DNA of 64,000 bases, taken from assembly GCA_015501075.1 (NCBI GenBank), contig JADNYJ010000001.1, positions 1-64,000 on the forward strand. The letters run 5' to 3'. Below the pieces are notes generated by a model. The model was not told where the DNA came from. It made no database searches and saw only the letters and a program-made list of their open reading frames with translations. Made by a program: the position numbers and the translations under genes. Origin of the DNA: Gymnopilus junonius (lineage: Eukaryota > Basidiomycota > Agaricomycetes > Agaricales > Galerinaceae). Below, one piece after another: positions 13,314 to 24,436 of the stretch. Positions within the stretch are counted from its first letter, which is position 1; the number at the start of each line of letters is the position of its first letter.

Positions 13314-13856
13314 AGATGACAGGCTGAGATATGTAAATAAAAGCTGGAAGGTAAATCGAAAGGTCCGATCCGTTACTAAATCTGTCGTCATTGAACGGAA
13401 ACACCGGGCCGCTTATCTTATCTCCTTCCGAACCCTTTCAGTCAATGCGACTCCGAGGGAAAGAGAAGAGAAGCGAAAGCCTTCCTTGGAAATATGTAGA
13501 GCCATATTCCCGTAGAAACAGAACTCGTAGATTGATTTTTTATTTATTTTCCATACCAGATTCCTGCAAAAGGAAACATGAAAACAAAATATTCCTTATT
13601 TATAGCATATTATACAGTGACTCTTAAAAATCAACCCGGTCTTTCGCTACGAGAATCAAAGTTGATCTTGCGTGATTCAGCAAAAGGGCAGGCGAGAACA
13701 GTGATTCCGTTTTGGGAAGTTGGATTACCATTTAAAGGCGTGAGAGCGACTATACAGTACCGCCAGCCACCTCGTCGGGAGTTGCCGAGATCGCACTGTC
13801 GACAGTGGAAATTTAGGTGCTCACCAACATTCCCGACCTCCTCAAGATTCCTCAAG
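13314..13856. other. Divergent promoter region between QPRT and RPL3
   Basis: About 540 bp between two divergent starts. No gene is supported here; the short open frames show no domain. It should contain the RPL3 promoter and leader. The sequence just before the RPL3 start is pyrimidine-rich (cctcctcaagattcctcaag), common for ribosomal protein leaders. Confidence 0.4.
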
Positions 13857-15359
13857 ATGAGGTGAGTATCATCTTCTGCGTCGTCTATGCCAGTGAGCTC
13901 AATGTTTATTTTATAGTCATCGTAAGGTTTGTCATTCCCTATGTTGGAGATTGTGAAAGGGATATTGATTGGAGGTCTTGTCGATTAGTACGAAGCCCCT
14001 CGTCACGGCTCCCTTGGCTTCCTCCCAAGAAAGCGTGCTGCCCGTCACCGTGGAAAGGTCAAGTCCTTCCCCAAGGTGCGTCTTATTCATGGTATTGAAT
14101 GCTTTCCATGTCCTGACTTCACAATGTGGCTATGGAGGATGACCCCAAGAAGCCAGTTCATCTTACTGCTTTGATGGGATATAAGGCCGGTATGACCCAC
14201 GTTGTTCGTGATCTTGACCGACCTGGATCCAGTGCGTAGCAAAGCCATAAATTAAATGTTTCTGAAATAACTTTTTTTTGCAGAGATGCACAAACGTGAG
14301 GTTGTCGAGGCGGTCACTATTATCGAGACTCCTCCTATGATTGTTGTCGGTGTTGTCGGCTACGTTGAAACCCCCCGTGGTCTTCGCACCCTAACCACCG
14401 TTTGGGCTTCTCACCTCTCTGACGAGGTTAAGCGCCGCTTCTACAAGAACTGGTACCGCTCAAAGAAGAAAGCCTTCACTCGCTACGCGAAGAAGCATGC
14501 CGAGGACAACGGCAAGAGCGTCTCTCGTGAACTCGAGCGTATCCGCAAATACTGCACTGTCGTCCGTGTCCTCGCCCATACCCAGATCAGGAAGACTGGT
14601 CTCGCCCAGAAGAAGGCTCACCTCATGGAGATCCAAGTTAACGGTGGCTCCGTTGCCGACAAAGTCGAATTCGCTCAGGGTTTGTTCGAGAAGCCCGTGG
14701 AGGTGTCGTCGGTGTTTGAGCAGGATGAGAACATTGATGTTATTGCCGTAACTAAGGGTCATGGATTCGAGGGTGTAACTCACCGTTGGGGTACGAAGAA
14801 GCTGCCTCGCAAGACTCACAAAGGTCTCCGCAAGGTCGGCTGTATCGGTGCATGGCATCCTTCCAAGGTCATGTTCTCTGTTGCCCGTGCGGGTCAAAGT
14901 ACGTATTCTGCGCAATTGTTTTCTCTGGAAGGTTGTTGATGTGTCTCCAGACGGTTACCACCACCGCACGGAACTTAACAAGAAGATCTACCGCATTGGT
15001 TCGGGAGTTGATGAGGCCAACGCTTCAACAGAATCTGACATCACCAAGAAGGCCATCACACCCATGGGTGGCTTCCCTCACTACGGTGTAGTCAAGAACG
15101 ACTTCCTCATCCTCAAGGGCTCTATCCCTGGAACCAAGAAGCGTGTCATTACCCTGCGCAAGTCGCTTATGGTCCACACTTCTCGTCGGGACTTGGAGAA
15201 GGTTCAACTCAATTTATCGATACTTCCTCCAAATTCGGGGGTAAGGTGTCCTTGTGCAAATTTCAACGAGTATCTTACTGAGTCTTTTGATAGCACGGCT
15301 CATTCCAAACATTCGAAGAAAAGGCTGCGTTCTTGGGAACGCTCAAGGCCCGCGCTTGA
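13857..15359 (+). CDS. RPL3: Large-subunit ribosomal protein uL3
   Basis: Seven exons: 13857-13861, 13917-13926, 13989-14075, 14138-14231, 14284-14898, 14951-15240 and 15294-15359, giving 388 residues, the usual uL3 length. uL3 sits near the peptidyl-transferase centre of the 60S subunit. MSHRK comes from a 5-nt and a 10-nt exon; then [37 protein letters not shown], and the C-terminal [20 protein letters not shown]. The region containing [20 protein letters not shown] and [16 protein letters not shown] holds the conserved hook with the methylated His. At 15211-15240 one base is missing and one is extra, so eleven codons read in the wrong frame ([11 protein letters not shown]) while the conserved FIDTSSKFG is present in the next frame. 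Confidence 0.95.
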
Positions 15360-15766
15360 TTGTCGTCGCTGCTACCTCCTTACCTACTTGTCGTTTTTTT
15401 TTTTGTTGTACTCTCCCTACATGCCCTACCACGCCCTCATGCATATAGTATGAAATCCAGCATGTCCTATGATTTTGGAAAAGCAAAAATGTGTATAGAA
15501 ATGATAGAAAGACCGCGCCTCAGCCTCAAAACAAACCTAGGCTTGGTTGGCTTGAAATATATCGTGAGAAATTATATCTAAATTTGTTGAACCCGGAAAG
15601 TTTGCTCGTCCCGGCGGCCTCCAAAAATTTCGTTAACAAGTCGAACGCATCGTATTCCGGCCGTCTTTGCGCGTCTTCAGGACGTTTCTTTTCGTCGTCG
15701 GTGTGCTGCAGACTGCGGTATGATTCTGGCACGTCTTCTGGAGCGTTGTACTGACATTTTCTTAGG
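15360..15766. other. Spacer between RPL3 and the PPR gene
   Basis: This spacer contains the RPL3 3' UTR and the presumed PPR promoter. A minus-strand open frame (15942-15526) crosses it and the PPR start. It has no recognisable domain and I did not annotate it. Confidence 0.35.
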
Positions 15767-17887
15767 ATGACTGCTTGCGTTTTGATGCTGAGAGCGTCCA
15801 CGCTGGGCCTCAGCCTCCCTTTACCCAATATCTTTGCAGTCCGGTCATGTCGTCGGCTCCACGGAGCCAGGAAGGGATGGACACTTCCACTTCCTTGCGG
15901 TACCGCTGGCAGCGGCAACAGCAGCTTCTTAGCAGCGACCAATTCTTCTACAGTAACTCATCTGTCGCCAGCAATACCGTTAGATGTTTGCCATCAACGA
16001 AAGGAACAAGTAGAACTAGACGCGCCAGAAAGGTTCCACATTATGGATCTGCAACAGCACCTCCGAATAGTAGCAGAGGACTTGGGAGAGGGGATTCAGG
16101 GTGTTGCCCTCGGTGCACTGTCCGTTTCTTCAGTGGATGCGAAGGAAGAAAAAATAGCTGGTCTTTCGACGGCGAAGGGAATGAAAAGTACGAACGCACA
16201 GCAGCCTCTAGAAGAAGAAATTTTAGCAGCACTAGAAGAAGACCCAGACCAGCTTTCTTCCTCTGGCCAGGAACGAAAGAAGATTGGGGATCTGTCACAG
16301 GCACGATTTGTAGCAGACCGTCCTGCATATGCTGCTGGGAAGCCATGGTCTTCCGATGCTGTCAGACCAGTGGAAATTCCCAGAGAAGCCCTCCATCTCC
16401 TAAGAAACATAGAGAATGGAATCGAAGCCGAGCACAAAAAATACGCCCTGGCCTGGCGTCAGCAGGGACGCCGTGTTCGTTCTTCATCTGCACTCGAAAC
16501 AGCAGCTACAAAGAAGGAATTCCTTCTCGCGAGTTGCCATCCCTCATCCGCCGACACATGGATGTCCTTGGCACTACCACATCAGTGGACGACGCATGGG
16601 ATTCTTATGTCTTTCTCATCGATACAATTGCGAGCCACCCTTTGATCTACTCTCGGCTGAAATGCATTCCTTATCCGCATCTTCACCGCTTCAGTCGTCT
16701 CTTAGCACACAATCGGCCGCGCACATACCTTCAATACCTTCGCCTACTGTCGGTCATGACTTATACGGTGCACTGCGGGGGGGTACTCAAGCGGGAACAA
16801 TGGAACGCGCTTATCGTCCTTGCCGCATCTGGACGCCGAAAGACGACCTCGGAAGACGTGGAAAGGGCGATGTCTGTTTTCCGGGGCATGAAGACCGGTC
16901 GTCTACCTGGTTCATCCTCATTTAAAATGCCAGACGAGTACGAGGAGCAGCTGGACCAGGACCAGTCTCCTTTAGACCCTGATGTGTACACTTTGACCAC
17001 ATTGCTCACGATCGCGGCGCGTGCGATGGACGTAGTAACTTTGAAACCATATCGCACACTATGACGAAGGCTGGATTAGCTCCGAATAGGGTTACTCATC
17101 TTTCGTTGATGCGGTATTTTACATACAAGAAGGACCTCAGCGGCGTACGTCGTACACTGCAGAAGATGAGACACCAGGGCTTGGAACTAGGACTTGACGG
17201 CCTAAACGCGTGCATTTGGGCCTATGGATACAATAACAGGTTGGACATCGTTTTATTGATCTACCGCGTGCTTCGACACAACAAAGTTCAAGAAACATAT
17301 CTAGGCCCTGATGACATCCACGACGCAGTGCTGTCGCTGAAAGAGGAGTCGATAGTCGTGGAGGCTGGCATCATACCAAATCACATTACTTACACCGCCG
17401 TCATTCAGACGCTGGCATATTTTGGCCAGTTCGAGTCGTCTATCAAAGTTTTCATCGACATGCTGTCTATGGACAATTCAGAACAGGCGCACCACTGTAC
17501 GCCTCGGAAACCGGAGACATGATTCCAGCACCTTATATGCCGTCCTTGCCTGTTTATCGGGCTATATTCCTAGGATTCGCAAGGAACGGCATACCTGCCC
17601 GCCTAAATAGGGACCCTGAAACGCCGAACTGGACGTTGGATAACTTGAATGAAATTTTCGACCGCTTTCTTGCCTTACCAGATGATACCCTTTTAACCCA
17701 TTCATTACTCGATGTCATCATGTCGGCATTCGCCCGGACTAGTGGAAATGACCTGGGTACGATGCGCAAAACTTGGAAAACTCTCGACAGCAGGTTTGGG
17801 ATTGTCCTCCGCAAAGCACACTCGGAATCACGCTTGGCAATACTCGAGCGGAAGCTCTTTCCCAACCACCTATCACGACCAGATTAA
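15767..17887 (+). CDS. Pentatricopeptide-repeat-type protein, probably mitochondrial, frame-broken
   Basis: The protein is read across three frame slips (about 16515, 17040 and 17487) with no introns; adding one base at each makes the length an exact multiple of three (708 codons). The N-terminus (MLRASTLGLSLPLP, then AVRSCRRLHGARKG) is Arg/Ser-rich without acids, a typical mitochondrial presequence. The middle and C-terminal parts have the helical-pair character of PPR arrays: ISHTMTKAGLAPNRVTHLSL, TLQKMRHQGLELGLDGLNAC, GIIPNHITYTAVIQTLAYFG and MPSLPVYRAIFLGFARNG. PPR proteins bind organellar RNA and assist processing or translation. The target here is unknown. The residues after the last slip may also be affected. 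Confidence 0.7.
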
Positions 17888-18027
17888 TCCATTGGTCCGT
17901 AATTGGCGGCCAAGAAGGGTCTAATGCATTGTCATGTGTCTATAATTGTAGGGATATACAAAGGATATACGAGCCTACAATCACGCCCTATACAAAGTCT
18001 TCTTTGGTCCCAACACTAAAGCCTGCT

Positions 18028-18880
18028 TCAATATTGTCCTTCGTTCGCCTTTCGCCATTGGATGTACTCCTCCCAGGTGACACTGTACTTGCTGCTCTGG
18101 TATCTCTCCAAAATGATACTTCGGCGTAGGTCCTCTGTGATTCGATGTCTCCAACCAGCCTTATGAATGGCACTGTCGATCGCCTCAATCTTGTCCCACT
18201 CCTGTTTCTGGAATTACCTCGGGAAGATAGGTAGCTGAGAAGGCTTGTTTCGACAACAGGCGTGGTATGTTTCCCGAGGAAGAAGAGCGGGGTGAGGGTG
18301 TCTCTGACGATGAAAGTTGTATGAGATTTGGGTGAGGGAAAGTGATGTGGATGCCATGCACGCCGACGGTCCAGTCGAGATAGGTCTCTCCATATTCAAA
18401 ATTTGTGAGCAACGATATACTAGACATAATTAATAAAAGCAGGAATGAAGTCAGCGGTCGAATTCCAGATATTCAGATATTTCTTTGTGAAGTAGACATG
18501 CCTGCATTGTAAAAGCTCAAGCTCGCCCTTGTCTATTTTTCTGAACCGCGTGTCTCTGAATGCACTGATGAGGGCGTAGTCTGCAATCCCTTGGTGTATG
18601 GGCATTGGTTCAAAAGTACCAATACATCCACGAAGATGCCACTCTCCCCTTTGCTTGATATTCCAAGTCACGAACAATGGGCTGCAATGATCATGATCAG
18701 TTTAGGAGGATAGACATTTGGTTGATATTCTGTTCACTCACTATTTCCATTGAGAGACTTTACGGGAATAGGGCTAGAGCCTGTCAGACTGCAATAAAGG
18801 GCGTCAAAGGCATGAAAACAGTGTTCTGAAGCGCAGACGTCGGTAGTAACAGCTGTAGGCTGAGCGGGAAGGAGAGACAT
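18028..18880 (-). CDS. AMMECR1: AMMECR1-domain protein
   Basis: Exons 18880-18742, 18681-18502 and 18419-18028. The protein shows the AMMECR1 core LFVTWNIKQRGEWHLRGCIG with the invariant LRGCIGTFEPMP hexapeptide region. It continues with GIADYALISAFRDTRF, SLLTNFEYGETYLDWTVGVH, TYLPEVIPE and DKIEAIDSAIHKAGW, ending EEYIQWRKANEGQY. The family is conserved from archaea to man; its molecular role is still poorly defined. Intron 2 uses a GC donor (tgcag|GCATGT). Two local problems are visible. The exon 2 acceptor is one base short (attgcag|ccca where a second g is expected). One extra base in an A-run at about 18206 breaks the frame before WDKIEAID. The two cancel in total length (237 codons). Confidence 0.88.
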
Positions 18881-19279
18881 GGTAGCAATGGTCGAGTGAA
18901 GGGGGAGGAAATGGTAGAAAGGGCAGAAAGAGGCCGGAAAGAGAGCTTATATAGATGGAAGAACCTCAGAACAAGATCATAGGCTCATCGATGGCCAGGG
19001 GAAATGACTTGATACAAAGGTCCGTATCATTGGTACATGTCCAGAGTAAGTCCACTTTCAGTAACTTGAAGCCGCAACCCTCTAGATAAAACAGCCAAAA
19101 ACATATACCGGCTGACTCGGTCACCCGAGAGGGAAAATGACATGCATGCTCATGATTCCTATGGCAAAAAGGGCATGAATGCGGACATACGTAACTAGAT
19201 AATAGATCTGTAGATATAAAATAGATATAGGGGGCCTATGAGAATCGGGAGCGCTCTTTTCGGCCACCATGTGAGGTGG

Positions 19280-19560
19280 AAGATGCAGCCTAAGGTCGTG
19301 ACATGGAAGAGGGGAAGAGATATGGGGATGAATGGATGCTTGATGACAGAGAGAAAGAGAAATGGGGAATGTGAGTTCGAGAGGAAACAGGAACGTGAGG
19401 ATAAAGAGAGAAAATCGATATTGGAAAAAAGATGATCTTGCGAGATGAGAAATAAATGATGGAGAATAAGGATCAGAAAAGGTACAGAAAATAGAAAAAG
19501 CCGGGATATCAAAAAGAAAAAAAGAATGGGAGGAGATAAAGAAGGAAAGGCAAGGGAGTA
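19280..19560. repeat. Long purine-rich (polypurine/polypyrimidine) tract
   Basis: The plus strand from about 19.28 to 19.56 kb is overwhelmingly A and G (GAGAGAAAGAGAAATGGGG and similar), with few pyrimidines. It lies just past the stop of the minus-strand Rab gene, so in that transcript it would be a pyrimidine-rich 3' UTR. It has no clean repeat unit. Open frames across it are compositional and not genes. Confidence 0.55.
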
Positions 19561-19591
19561 CGGCGGAAGCCTGCGCTAATGGCAGTCCGTG

Positions 19592-20999
19592 TTAACAACA
19601 ACTCCAGCTCCCCGAACGTTGGGCCTTTTCGCGTGCCTCTTCTTCATCAGCTTGTGCAGACCAAGCTGGCGTGCTGGCACTGGATAAGAATATACTATCG
19701 CGTTTCCTGAGCTCGTTCTCGCGTTCGATGATGTCCTTTCCATTTATTATGGCAGCAATGAGATGTTCGAATAAATTTTGAATACCTGACAGATAACGGA
19801 ATGAGAGAAAAGACGCCGCAAAGTCAAAAATAAGACTGTACCGATGTCATCTTTGGCAGACACCTCGAATAGTTCCATCCCTTTACTTAGACCCCACTCC
19901 CGATCGTCCTCTTCATCTTCTTCGGCTTCTTCTATACTGTTACTGCTATTATCGTTGTTCTCATTCCAGGCAACGCCATGAACAAAGTGTGACCCAAAAC
20001 GGGAAGATTGCGGAGTCCGAGTGCCAGTGCTAGTACTAGAGCGAGTGAGGGACGTAGATGTCTTGGGGCGGGTCTGAGCCGCAGTCTTACTCCGGCTCAG
20101 TGCCGAAGAGCGACTTGAGGGAAGGTCTAAATAAGCAGGTGCTTCGGGAGATGCGGGGGAGGAGGATGTGGAGGGTGTTACAGAGGTAGGGGAACGCAGC
20201 CCAGGGAAAGACGTGAATCGTGGACGGATGTAGGATAAAGTAGAGGGTTGGGGTGGTGGAGGTGGAGATGGAGGCTTTGGCGGAGGAAACCAATTGTGCA
20301 GAGATAAGCGAGCAAGATCGGAAGTGACCTGCCGGTGTCGGTAGAGATCCGCTTTAGAACCAACTATATAGATAATGAGCTCGGGCGGACAGTTCTTCTT
20401 CAGCTCTAAGACCGAACAGGAGCATGAGCATCTGATTAGGGCAAATGAAATCACAGTTTTGTACCTTCGAGCCAGCCACGAATGTCCTCAAACGTGGACG
20501 CATTGGTGATATCGTACAAGAGGAGCGCCGCGTTAGCACCTAGAATGGGAAGGGGACACAATTTTGAGCACTGTGGTCCTGACATGGCCCGGGAGACTGC
20601 TGGGACGGACCTCGATAATACATGGGAGCCTGGAAGTCGGTAACTGGGTGAGCAGGTGGCACAGGTCGGAAGAGGAAAAAGCAACGGACCATGCTCCTGA
20701 ACCGCTCCTGTCCAGCAGTATCCCAGAGCTGCAAACGGACCTTGAGTCCATTGACGTAGACCTTCTTTGTGACGAAGAAAGCACCGCTCGTAGACGTGGT
20801 ATTCTTGGGATCAAATTTGTTTTGGGTATAGCGATAGAGAAGACTTGTTTTTCCGACGCCTGTGGTCAAAATGAGCGGCAAAAAGACAGAGATTGGGAGA
20901 AAAATAAGGACCAGAGTTGCCCATGATGACGATCTTGCTGTCGATGCCTTCCTCGTGTCTGGACCGGGAGTAGGGGTCGCGACACTGGGTGTCCTCCAT
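19592..20999 (-). CDS. Rab-family small GTPase with a large internal insertion
   Basis: Exons 20999-20912, 20859-20690, 20629-20611 (19 nt), 20539-20465, 20405-19842 and 19785-19592 give 369 residues in frame; classical Rabs have about 200-220. G1 is GNSGVGKTS, the switch I region has [11 protein letters not shown]3 is WDTAGQERF, and [19 protein letters not shown] is Rab-like. G4 reads GSKADL, with Ser where N/T is usual. G5 is EVSAKDD. Between G4 and G5 lies about 130 extra residues rich in Pro, Ser and Thr ([16 protein letters not shown]) with a Glu/Asp run. The C-terminus is SWSCC, a double-cysteine geranylgeranylation site, so membrane attachment is likely. An upstream in-frame ATG at 21026 would add nine residues. 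The subfamily is not assigned. Confidence 0.85.
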
Positions 21000-21278
21000 G
21001 GATGACGAGCAGGGGGTGCCACGCACGCGTGGATGCTCTCGTTTAAAAGGGAGGCCCAGAGGCCGCTGGGGCTATCGGGGGGAGCGGGGAGAGTCAAAAA
21101 CGAAAGAGACTTAAGCGGCCCCTGACATAAAGTAACAGTAAATAGCACACGTGGGACTCTTTTTTTCTCAACCTCATCAGCGGACAATCCCAAATTTAGC
21201 ATACTCAATCAAATGTAGAACATCAAGGTGTGCATATCTATTGTCCTAATGGCATAAGTCTCCCCCGCATAACACCTC

Positions 21279-21994
21279 TTACTCCTGCGACACCTGCGGG
21301 AACTCAAACACGACTTCTTTCCCTGTCAGGCGGCGGTATACTGACGAGAATGAATCCAGCTTGTACTCCAACGATGTCGCATCTTTTGAGTCGAGTAGCC
21401 TGCGCAGACACCGCCTCATTAGCATCCTGACTCAATCCTGCATTATTCAATACTACTCACACTTTCAGCAGCTTCGAGCCGTCCACAGAAACACGGGTCC
21501 TCTTTCCGACAATCACAGTGGGGTAAACGAGATCCTCCAGAATCTTCTCGTGCACATGGGTGAGCGTGCGGCTGCGGGGTCTCTTCTGCTTGACGCGCGT
21601 GTTACGAGTGGGCTTGGGCAGCACCCGGCGCTGCGCAATGAAAACGACGTGTCGGTCGGAGAATTTCTTCTCGAGTTCTCGTGTCAGCCTAAGTGATCAC
21701 CTCTCATATTAACCACTCTGTACAATCATTATATTGCATGAACGCGCACCTTTGCTGCACTTTGTGGAAAGCCTTCAATTGGGGGACAGGGACAAAGATG
21801 ACGATGGCCTTCTTGCCACCTCGGACATCGACCTCGCGGGCAGCAGAGATCTGGAGAGCACGGAGCTCGCTTTTGAGTTCGGGAACATTGTTCTCAAGGT
21901 CAATCAGAGCCTGGGCGACGCTTTTCTCAACTTCATCAGGGGCGGTGGTAGGCGCATTGGCAGTTCGGAGGATCTTGCTGTTGACGGAGGACAT
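21279..21994 (-). CDS. RPS7: Small-subunit ribosomal protein eS7
   Basis: Exons 21994-21750, 21688-21461 and 21399-21279 give 197 residues, the normal eS7 length, with no frame break. Recognisable parts are the N-terminal [40 protein letters not shown], then [18 protein letters not shown], the basic [20 protein letters not shown] and the C-terminal [16 protein letters not shown]. eS7 is a eukaryote-specific component of the 40S subunit needed for rRNA processing. The gene is head-to-tail with the Rab gene, about 280 bp upstream of it on the same strand. Confidence 0.95.
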
Positions 21995-22937
21995 CTTGAG
22001 GTATAAACGCCCTATAAACGACCAGTCAACATCTAGATTGCAGTACTGCCATCCACCCATTTCCGGCCCTCCAATCATTCCAAATCTCTCTCAACACATC
22101 CCTCTCTATCGCAGGTACCCCCTCGACCACAGAAAATCAGAGATTCTACTCACCAGACCTTTTGACGACGGCGACGGCGACGAGGAGAAACTATGAATCG
22201 TGGTGTCCAAACTCTGATCACAACAAACGCAAACTGGAGTCCGGCCACTGCCCGAAATGAATACTCCATTAAGGCCATCCTCGGCCGACTCCTCTGAGCG
22301 CCTACAACATTCATGAAAGTCTATTCTCTCGGAGCTCTTTCGCAGCCGACTTCAATTTAACTACCAGTCAGCACAAATTCTGTCGCTGGTGCTAACACTC
22401 TCCACGAGCTCTGCATATACCCCGGAATCACTCAAAGCTCATAACTGAGACTCTGCCTTGCCGAAGAATGGAGGTCTGCGCCTCGAGGCCAAAGGGTTCC
22501 ATTTATTGCCAATCACATAGTCCCATTCCAACTTCGTTTCTTGTTCTCAATCGTTTACACCGGACCATGTTCGCCTTCAATATCAACCGTAGCGGATCCC
22601 GCGGGCTCTCATGATAACGCAATCCTTTCCATTATCACTTACGTATACGCGATGATCGTGCTCATTTCACCATATTCTTGAATCTTCTTGTTGCCTCCCC
22701 CGTCCCAGCCAATCAACTATGTTCCTGTCCCATGTCTTCGGGTGCTTTACCGGTGCATGCCGACTTACCCCGCGAATCTTTTCTCTCACCTTATCAAGCC
22801 ATCTTCCTCAATGTGTGATGTCAATTGACTACGCACTATTAGTGTTGATCAAGCAAGGCAACAAACCATGGGCCTATGGCACTTTAATACACCACTCATT
22901 AAACTTTGGTAACCATGCCCGTTAGAATATATCCATT
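21995..22937. other. Intergenic region upstream of RPS7
   Basis: About 940 bp between the RPS7 start and the 3' end of the Cns1/TTC4 gene. It should contain the RPS7 promoter. I see no gene, tRNA or snoRNA that I can support. The sequence is pyrimidine-rich on the plus strand without a clear repeat unit. Confidence 0.4.
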
Positions 22938-24187
22938 TCAAGATTCTTCCCTGGATTTCTTGTACTCCTCTACCCATTTCGACTCTACCTCTCCTTTGGG
23001 CACTACAGCAAAAGATAAACATCCGTCTTTCAACTCTAGCCCGTCCAATGGTTGACCTTCCTTCGCCTTCGCGGCATTGCACACATCTCGTAACGTCATC
23101 TTCTTCCCCACTTTCAATAGACGCTTCCGATGGGTTGGCGCATAAATCACAAGGTTGTTGGTTGTATACTCTCCCTTCTTGTCCCACTCTGGCGGTGGAA
23201 CTTGAGGTGGAAACATAGCCTCTACGTGTGCACCAAACGTTGTATCTTCCGCAAAATCCGAAATTATATCGGAAGTAGCGTGTTGTGGATATAAGAAGAA
23301 AACCGGTAAGACCAGCGTCGATCCCGTAGGGTCCTCGGAGTCAAAGTGAGGAGCCGTTGGATTAACGGAACCGCCAGGCTTGTTGAAAATAATGAGGTTG
23401 CGCTCCTAGAAAGGTGTAGTGAGTGAATCCAGCGCCGGGTAGGTTCGTGTGGTGACAGTCCTTACACGGAGTGCTCTTTTCATGGCTAATTTTTGCTCTT
23501 CTTCTTTTCTCAGTCTTTCTTGCTTCTCTCGCTCCGTTCGCTCCTTTTCTTCCTTCATCTTCACAGCTCTTTCTCGAACAGATTTAACACCTGCATTGTC
23601 TGCGTCATATGAAAGACATCGATTACAGCAATCTAGAGCTTCTTCTGATCTTTCTAAAGCAATAAGAGCTAATGCCGAACGGTAGTACGCTTTTGAACAT
23701 TTTGGATTCAGGGAGATTGCCTTCGAGCAGTCTCTCAGGACAGAACCGTAATTTTCTTTCGAAGATTAAGCGGGAGAATAAAAAAAGCTAGGGAGAATAT
23801 TACTCACGAAGTTCCAAATTACAAGCAGCTCGATTACACAGAAGGGCCTCTAAAATAGCTTTGTCCTCAGGCTTTGCATCGATACCTTGGTTGTAAAAAT
23901 TGACGGCTTCCCTGTATCGTTTCCCTTTGAAATATTCATTGCCTTGTTCTTTGAAGTTCTGTGCGATTTCTGTCTATTGTGAGCAAGTGGAACGATTGGT
24001 GTACAGTTAAATCTTCTCACCCACCATCCGGTGTGCCCTCATAAATCAAACTTTGCAGAGCAGACACTGCTGGATCTTCTTCATCTGGCAGCGATTTCAT
24101 AAACAGCGGGATTGAATCGAAAGCTGCGAGGATTTCATCTTCACTTGGCCTCTCCTTAACAGAAGGCCCGGCTACAGTTTCCGACAT
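22938..24187 (-). CDS. CNS1: TPR co-chaperone of Hsp90 (Cns1/TTC4 family)
   Basis: Exons 24187-24025, 23969-23808, 23755-23466 and 23405-22938 give 360 residues in frame. The N-terminal 55 residues carry IPLFMKSLPDEED, typical of the family. Three TPR repeats follow: NFKEQGNEYFKGKRYREAV, AILEALLCNRAACNLEL and ISLNPKCSKAYYRSALALIA. These form the clamp that binds the C-terminal MEEVD of Hsp90/Hsp70. A charged helix (KEEKERTEREKQERLRKEEE) connects to the C-terminal wheel domain, with FEDTTFG-type and KKMTLRDVCNAAK segments. Cns1 is essential in yeast and helps eEF2 folding. The exon 2 acceptor is atagacag|aa, the second of two nearby AGs, because only it keeps the frame. Confidence 0.9.
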
Positions 24188-24436
24188 CGTAAAGGACGTG
24201 TAGTTGGGAGTGCAAGAGAAAGATGAGAAAGAAATAACTAAGCCCTAGTTTTTCCAAATCTTTTCTGATTAGATAACGGACGTCCGGACCGGCCTTGAGC
24301 GACCGTCACTTTGGTGAGGTATACTTCACTCTCAGTCGCCCTCAATGCTCATATCATCTTATTGCTCAAAACCTTCAATTTTCGAAATCCCGTGTGTTCC
24401 ACTTTGTCTCACATTTCGCCCTGCCACCACCCTTCG

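Noticed and set aside
15526..15942. 138-codon minus-strand frame across the start of the PPR gene
   Set aside because: It looks partly protein-like (DAFDLLTKFLEAAG) but overlaps the PPR presequence and has no recognisable family. I could not decide for a real antisense gene.
19195..19512. 105-codon minus-strand frame rich in Leu, Phe and Ser
   Set aside because: A compositional product of the polypurine tract; it mimics membrane segments because the strand is almost pure pyrimidine.
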